Below are positions 58,996 through 64,000 of a DNA stretch of 64,000 nt, piece after piece (position 1 is the stretch's first letter; the number at the start of each line of letters is the position of its first letter). The notes under the pieces are model-generated. The model ran no database searches, was not told where the DNA came from, and saw only the letters and a list, made by a program, of their open reading frames with translations. Source of the stretch: UBA1952 sp965200035 (GTDB lineage: Bacteria; Bacteroidota; Bacteroidia; Chitinophagales; Chitinophagaceae). A program made the translations under genes and the position numbers. The DNA is taken from assembly GCA_965200035.1 (NCBI GenBank), contig OZ241334.1, positions 1,302,001 to 1,366,000 on the forward strand, in the 5' to 3' direction.

Positions 58996-61900
58996 TTAAT
59001 AATTCACAACATCAGTTGGTCGCATAGCGCCGAACCATTTAATAACTGTTTCACCTACTCCTTCTGCTTTCACATGTATCAGGTACATACCACTGGCAAT
59101 TTGTAATCCCTTGGTATTGCGGAGATCCCAGTCTTCAAAGCCCTGCGTATTATCAGATGTATTGGCATGCTCAAGTTTGCGGATGAGCGTACCGTCCAGC
59201 GCATAAATGCTGATGGTAGCACGATTAGGCAAGTTTGTTACCTTAACACGTGTATCAAGACGTGCTCTTTCATAACCTGAGTAAGCATAGTACGGATTCG
59301 GAACGACACGGATTTTATCAAGCAATGCCTGCTTATCATCATAATAAGGATTACCGGCATCGGTCAATGGTTTCGGCGCAATGTTCTTTGTTGTAAATCC
59401 AAAGATTGGCAAACCGTTGTTACGTGTATTTGCAGTTGATCCCTGAGAACGATAAGGACCTTCTACGCGGATCTTCAGGCGTGTCTCTGTAGGAATCAGA
59501 CCATCATCGATAGACAAGAGGTTGAACCCTGGAGTCAGGCGCGGCAGGCCCACCCACATCATCGTATTATAGGCGGTGTTCAATGCTGTAACAGTACCAT
59601 TCCGATTAAGATCCACAAATGTTTGTCCACGATCATAGGTGGTGTTCATGACATAGATATAATGCTTACCACCGAAAAATACGTTGTTGTTCCCATCAAC
59701 ATCATCAGATGTCGGATTCCAGATCATATCGTTACCATGCTGGTTCTTCAGATAAGAATCTTCACCAAATATTACATTCAGACGACGACCTGTAGACTGG
59801 CTAATTGCATAACCCGGGAACCATGACATACCACTGTCTTCAACATTACCAGAATAAACAGGACGTCCGTTTCCATCAACATCCAGATTCCATCCTGCAT
59901 GGCGACGCAATCTAAACTTAGCAGTGCGGCCTTCAGCAAGGTTAACATCATCGTTAAGCTCAATAACTCCGCAACGGGTCCACTTAGATTTGTCCGATGT
60001 AAATACGATATCAACGCTTTCCAATCCACTCAGTGGTTGGCTGTTCGTTCTGGCAACGCCAAAACCACACTTAGCATTGTTTTCCTGACTAGCCTGAGCA
60101 TAAGGCGCCCATGATCCTTTCAGCAGATCGTTGTTGCTGAATAGCGTTTCATAGAACTGGCCAGCAGTATCACGGTTATTATTTTTTACGCTACAGCCAT
60201 TAGCCGTTGTATCACGTGGATCATTAGGTGAGCCACCGCTCCTAATCCAGTTACGGGCAGTTGGTCCATCTACATCATTTATACCTGCGAGCCACAATTT
60301 GCTCGGATCGCTGAAAGTAACGCTTGATGTAATATAACCATTCCGGTCAACTTGGTTATCCCCAGGCCTGCGACCTTGCTGAACAGTGATCGTTAAACCA
60401 TAATTAGCAAGTATAGCGTCATTTTTATTTGCCAGATTAGATTCTGAATAAAGCACATTACCTGCCTTATCCTTAAGCGTCCAAGTGCCTAAGCTATCAA
60501 TGATGCCCTTAGTTTGGTCAGTATAAGTCTGACCTGTCAGCCAAATTTCATAATCGAGATCTTGGAGCTTTCTTGGATCAAGAATTTTTACGTCAACCGG
60601 CGCATTACCTGCAGCATAAGTTGGTTGTAATGCTGTGTAGTTCGGATCTTTCATTGCATCTTCCTCAGAAGAAGGTATCATTGAGATTGCATTACGACCA
60701 TTGCCTAGTCCTTCCAGCATTTGTATCTCAACACCATCACCAAAACCAGCACCAACTGTTGTTCCCATGTTTCCGTTAGTAGGATTAGGTACGGCAGCTA
60801 CAACCGGTACAGGCTTGCCACCTGCAGCACTCTTACTATCAATATAAGCTTCGTTCTGCGTAGAATCAGCTTGATCGCCATATTGGAATACACGGAAGTT
60901 GTTGTAAGCGTATGCGATTGCGATAAAATAGTATGTCTTATAATTTACAAGGCGTTTATCAGAACCAGTAGCAAATTTATCTTCTGTGACGCGGAAGCTA
61001 TGTATCAACCCGCTGTCTTTACCTTTCACCTTAACAGCAGCATCATAGACATCCGGTCCTTTATCAGGATTTCTTGTATAATTAAGAATGTTTGAAACAC
61101 CATTAGCAATATCTGCCTGGAAAACTTCTGCCGCAACAGATGCATCTACCTGACCATCATCACCAAATATCTGAGCAGCGCTGATCTGACTGTTCTTCAA
61201 TTGAAATACACGATAGCCTTCAAATTTATACAATGAGTCAGAATATCCGTAACGACGAGCTTTTACAGAAGATTCACGATATTTCTTAGCTGTATCGCGG
61301 CCATATTTTTCGTGATAGTTATTGCTTGCTTCATTTTCATTGGTCAGATATACGATTAGTTCACGGTCACCTTCACGCACAGTCATATCAGGTGCATTGG
61401 GCTTTTCAAGTGTACGGAATCCGCTTTCGAACAATTCCTGAGCAAGATCATCTGCAGCACGAATACGGGTAAATGTTGCAGTACCACATCCACCTACATC
61501 AGAAACCCATACAGCACCTATAGTCACATCATTCACGATACCACCGGAGTATAAAGTAAAAGGGCCGGAAGAGTGAATAAAACGACGGTCACCATCAGGA
61601 TTTGCACCATAAGGGATGTGACACTGACACTGTGACCACTCAGAAGGATTATTTGGATTACCAGGGAAGGCAAACTTAGTTTCTACACCTGGTCCATAAG
61701 CCGTGGAATTGGGTCCTTGCGCACGGTCATCGTGCATTGGATCTCCCTGGCGGTTAAAACCAGTAATCAGGCGATAAATTTCTGTACCATTGTTTGGATT
61801 ACCCAAAGGACCGGTAGCACTATTGTTGAAATAGTTAAATACAGCCATTCCCAAAGTATCAAGCACCTGGTAGACACCATTGATAAAAGTATCTTTTTTA

Positions 61901-62976
61901 GGACCAATGAAGAAGTCAACACCAACCATCGGTACTTGCGAGCCATAGCTGGCCTGATCACCAAAACCGTCTGGCGTAGTTGCATTATAAAGGATACCTA
62001 ATGACCGCTGCGTATCACAGCCGATATAGTCATCAAATGCATAACCAAGATCGGCATCAGTCCATGTAGCCATATAAGTCTTGGTCAAATTCAGTGTACC
62101 ACGGTTAATAAGGCGGTAATTAATGAATGTAGCATCATTCATATAATCTTTGGTAGCATAAGCGAAGGTGCTGGTTTGGATTTCCATACCAATAGTACCT
62201 GTTTGCGTTTCTGTCTTCACACCACCGGCATCATTGAATACCCACCAGGCATACTGATCACCGAAGATATCCGGATAGTCACCATTGCGCCAGTTATATT
62301 TTCCGTCACCATCCACATCAATAAACGGAGCATAGGTATTAATACCTGACCGGGTATCAAGATAAGTACCTACAACTGAAGGAAAAGCACCACTTCTACC
62401 TACCGCATCACCGTTACCTGCTGCAGGCCACTGCTTGATATCGTTATATATTGGATCATCAGGGGTAACACCTGCTTTAAGCAGTGCGTTAAATGCCAGG
62501 ATGTCTGATTTATTTACTTTCCAGATTTTATCCCACTCTGTACAAGTAGCTTTATCAATGGTTGCATTCTGGAGATCAAGTGGACCAGGCCAATAATCAT
62601 TACCTGTTTGGCGATAAGTCTGCGCACAAACTTTAAGGTTGTTTTGCTCATCATAACCACCAACCCAGATAGAGCCGGCAAACAATGAATTCTTACCAGA
62701 TCCCTTTGGCACTTCATATTTAGCAGTGCTTGTACCACGATCATACCACATATCACCACCGTTCATCAATCTGGCACGTACATTGTTGATATCAATATCA
62801 ACACTTGCGGATGCCTGATCACATAAAGCAGCTGTACCTCTGAGGCCGGTACCAGTAGGGGCGGTACCCCGGTGCCCTGTACTATTTGCATTAGGTAAAG
62901 CGTTTGCAGAAAGTGCGATACCTGCGATAGCTATCGATGCAAATGCTTTATAAATGCGTGTTCTAATATTTAACAT
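58996..62976 (-). CDS. Large secreted protein, T9SS-type C-terminus
   Basis: 1326 residues from ATG 62976; a TTG three codons upstream is less likely. Signal peptide MLNIRTRIYKAFASIAIAGIALS (to about residue 29). The N-terminal block VDIDINNVRARLMNGGDMWYDRG, then YEVPKGSGKNSLFAGSIWVGGYDEQNNLKVCAQTYRQTGNDYWPGPL, marks a Bacteroidota family of large surface proteins without known function. The middle has many Asp/Gly loops and metal-binding-like DVDGDGKYNW. The C-terminus (about 1235-1326) reads VVPNPYYAYSGYERARLDTRVKVTNLP, TISIYALDGTLIRKLE, WDLRNTKGLQIASGMYLIHVKAEG, similar to sorting or FlgD-Ig domains with an extra GAMRPTDVVNY. It lies between receptor (26 bases) and PorV-like (65 bases). 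Confidence 0.85.
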   Translation of the reverse strand: MLNIRTRIYKAFASIAIAGIALSANALPNANSTGHRGTAPTGTGLRGTAALCDQASASVDIDINNVRARLMNGGDMWYDRGTSTAKYEVPKGSGKNSLFAGSIWVGGYDEQNNLKVCAQTYRQTGNDYWPGPLDLQNATIDKATCTEWDKIWKVNKSDILAFNALLKAGVTPDDPIYNDIKQWPAAGNGDAVGRSGAFPSVVGTYLDTRSGINTYAPFIDVDGDGKYNWRNGDYPDIFGDQYAWWVFNDAGGVKTETQTGTIGMEIQTSTFAYATKDYMNDATFINYRLINRGTLNLTKTYMATWTDADLGYAFDDYIGCDTQRSLGILYNATTPDGFGDQASYGSQVPMVGVDFFIGPKKDTFINGVYQVLDTLGMAVFNYFNNSATGPLGNPNNGTEIYRLITGFNRQGDPMHDDRAQGPNSTAYGPGVETKFAFPGNPNNPSEWSQCQCHIPYGANPDGDRRFIHSSGPFTLYSGGIVNDVTIGAVWVSDVGGCGTATFTRIRAADDLAQELFESGFRTLEKPNAPDMTVREGDRELIVYLTNENEASNNYHEKYGRDTAKKYRESSVKARRYGYSDSLYKFEGYRVFQLKNSQISAAQIFGDDGQVDASVAAEVFQADIANGVSNILNYTRNPDKGPDVYDAAVKVKGKDSGLIHSFRVTEDKFATGSDKRLVNYKTYYFIAIAYAYNNFRVFQYGDQADSTQNEAYIDSKSAAGGKPVPVVAAVPNPTNGNMGTTVGAGFGDGVEIQMLEGLGNGRNAISMIPSSEEDAMKDPNYTALQPTYAAGNAPVDVKILDPRKLQDLDYEIWLTGQTYTDQTKGIIDSLGTWTLKDKAGNVLYSESNLANKNDAILANYGLTITVQQGRRPGDNQVDRNGYITSSVTFSDPSKLWLAGINDVDGPTARNWIRSGGSPNDPRDTTANGCSVKNNNRDTAGQFYETLFSNNDLLKGSWAPYAQASQENNAKCGFGVARTNSQPLSGLESVDIVFTSDKSKWTRCGVIELNDDVNLAEGRTAKFRLRRHAGWNLDVDGNGRPVYSGNVEDSGMSWFPGYAISQSTGRRLNVIFGEDSYLKNQHGNDMIWNPTSDDVDGNNNVFFGGKHYIYVMNTTYDRGQTFVDLNRNGTVTALNTAYNTMMWVGLPRLTPGFNLLSIDDGLIPTETRLKIRVEGPYRSQGSTANTRNNGLPIFGFTTKNIAPKPLTDAGNPYYDDKQALLDKIRVVPNPYYAYSGYERARLDTRVKVTNLPNRATISIYALDGTLIRKLEHANTSDNTQGFEDWDLRNTKGLQIASGMYLIHVKAEGVGETVIKWFGAMRPTDVVNY

Positions 62977-63002
62977 ATAATACAATCTTTTCGATTCGAT
63001 TA

Positions 63003-64000
63003 TTAGAAATTCAATTTCAGACCAAGTACAATTGTACGTGGGTTATTCAGCTTATTTATATCCTGAGTTCTCAGATGATAAAGATCTTTGTAAGATTGAA
63101 TGTCCTGCTTTTGATTAGCTACTGTTTGGCCTTGTGCAGTTGTCAAATAACCATCATCAGTTGGACTACCCGTAAATCCATAAACACCAACTATATCCTT
63201 TGTATTCAGCAGATTTTGCACATAACAGAATATATTAAAAGTAAGTCCTGGCTTGCGGCCAATCATATCGTCAGATGACTTTTTACCAAAGTTCAATGTA
63301 AAGTCCTTATCGACATTCAAATCGAACATATAGTGCCACGGCAGACGAGAAGCGTTTACGCCGCCTTCGATTACACCACCACTATTACCATAGCTGATCG
63401 GGTTTGAGTATCTTGTATAAGGTTCACCACTACGTGTACGGAAAATCAGTGAGGCGCCGGCATTCTGAAGGAAATGACTGCTACCAATCATAGGTCCCTC
63501 ATCTGTTCTGTAACGATAATCTATCGTTGTATTGATATTATGACGGGAATCATTAGTCAGCGGGAATAAATTCCGTGAATTTGGAAGGCCTGCTGAGATA
63601 TAACTAGCTAGTACACTGCTACCAGAAACAATATTACCATCACCAGCATTGCTTGAGCTTGCATCTGAACCGGTACCTTCGTTGAACGAAAGGGTATAGT
63701 TGATCAACATGCTGATTGGTGATTTACCAAGACGGCGCAGATCATAGCTAAGTGAGAAACCCTTATAGGTTGAAAAGTCTCTGTTTCCGTAGGTATAGTA
63801 AGTAGTTGGATACGCATCATAATAGCTGCGAATCTGAATCTGGTCTTTACGGCCTTTAAAGAATGCATTTAATGTTACAGACGAATTCTTGCCCAATTGT
63901 TGTTGGAAACCAACCTGATAATCGATTACTTTTTCCGGCTTCAAATCAGGGTTGCCGATAATGCTGGAAGCGTTCTCCTGCAATAAAAGATAATCCAATG
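63003..64000 (-). CDS. TonB-dependent receptor, C-terminal part
   Basis: At least 332 residues; the start lies beyond the right window edge. The C-terminal strands of a SusC/TonB-dependent outer-membrane barrel: NPDLKPEKVIDYQVGFQQQLG, LNAFFKGRKDQIQIRSYY, FSTYKGFSLSYDLRRLGKSP, then turns with tyrosine and NDSRHNINTTIDYRY, NIFCYVQNLLNTKDIVGVYGFTGSP, ending in GLKLNF with the terminal Phe. It imports a ligand with energy from TonB. Next in the transcript is the large secreted protein, 26 bases on. Ligand unknown. Confidence 0.9.
   Translation of the reverse strand, partial: LDYLLLQENASSIIGNPDLKPEKVIDYQVGFQQQLGKNSSVTLNAFFKGRKDQIQIRSYYDAYPTTYYTYGNRDFSTYKGFSLSYDLRRLGKSPISMLINYTLSFNEGTGSDASSSNAGDGNIVSGSSVLASYISAGLPNSRNLFPLTNDSRHNINTTIDYRYRTDEGPMIGSSHFLQNAGASLIFRTRSGEPYTRYSNPISYGNSGGVIEGGVNASRLPWHYMFDLNVDKDFTLNFGKKSSDDMIGRKPGLTFNIFCYVQNLLNTKDIVGVYGFTGSPTDDGYLTTAQGQTVANQKQDIQSYKDLYHLRTQDINKLNNPRTIVLGLKLNF

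Overview
The window comes from a Bacteroidota chromosome, most likely a Chitinophagaceae-type member. The evidence is the type IX secretion (T9SS) core gldK-gldL-gldM-gldN, porQ, a second PorV/PorQ-type barrel, cargo proteins with C-terminal sorting domains, a SusC/TonB-type receptor end, the AtpB form with a signal peptide, DUF3098 next to ftsX, and promoters of the TTTG-N19-TAnnTTTG type instead of clear Shine-Dalgarno sites. No tRNA, rRNA, CRISPR array, insertion sequence or prophage gene was seen. Gene density is high and no gene-free stretch exceeds 300 bases.

Layout. 1-5.2 kb: the end of a membrane glycosyltransferase-like gene, htpG, a small acidic protein, and two tandem paralogous multi-pass membrane proteins. 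5.2-15.9 kb: superoxide dismutase, kbl, an S9 prolyl oligopeptidase, a very large propeller/outer-membrane-barrel fusion, a metallo-beta-lactamase-fold hydrolase and a ComB-type phosphatase. 16.0-20.7 kb: the T9SS motor and ring operon gldKLMN with its terminator. 20.9-26.3 kb: a YyaL-type thioredoxin-domain protein, a GH25 lysozyme gene broken by one frameshift, and two T9SS cargo proteins facing each other across a 24-bp hairpin. 26.4-30.9 kb: the ATP synthase genes atpB-E-F-H-A, driven by a near-perfect Bacteroidota promoter and ending at a terminator without atpG. 31-40.3 kb: lepA, hypotheticals, a ClC channel, a HipA-like kinase overlapping a DUF3037 gene, fabI, porQ and an isoaspartyl peptidase. 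40.4-50.9 kb: an FMN-dependent dioxygenase-like protein, an aberrant arginase-fold protein, ftsX-DUF3098, two tandem msrB lipoproteins, nth, a periplasmic thioredoxin-like protein, ubiX, dxr-rseP and a Nudix hydrolase. 51-57.7 kb: an ACE-like M2 peptidase, a GT4 glycosyltransferase, a beta-helix lipoprotein, a SAM-hydrolase-like plus ABM pair, and a HIT protein with greA. 57.8-64 kb: a minus-strand unit of TonB-dependent receptor, 1326-residue secreted protein and PorV-like barrel.

How the parts fit. Most of the window is housekeeping (ATP synthesis, fatty acid and isoprenoid synthesis, protein quality control, methionine sulfoxide repair) mixed with cell-envelope functions. The T9SS theme recurs: machine (gldKLMN), barrel partners (porQ and the PorV-like protein) and cargo (25 kb pair, 1326-residue protein). 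The least explained parts are the receptor/secreted protein/PorV-like unit at the right end, the HipA-like/DUF3037 overlap, the tandem membrane paralogs at 3-5 kb, and a dispersed TGCATT-rich intergenic repeat that supplies start codons to several genes.
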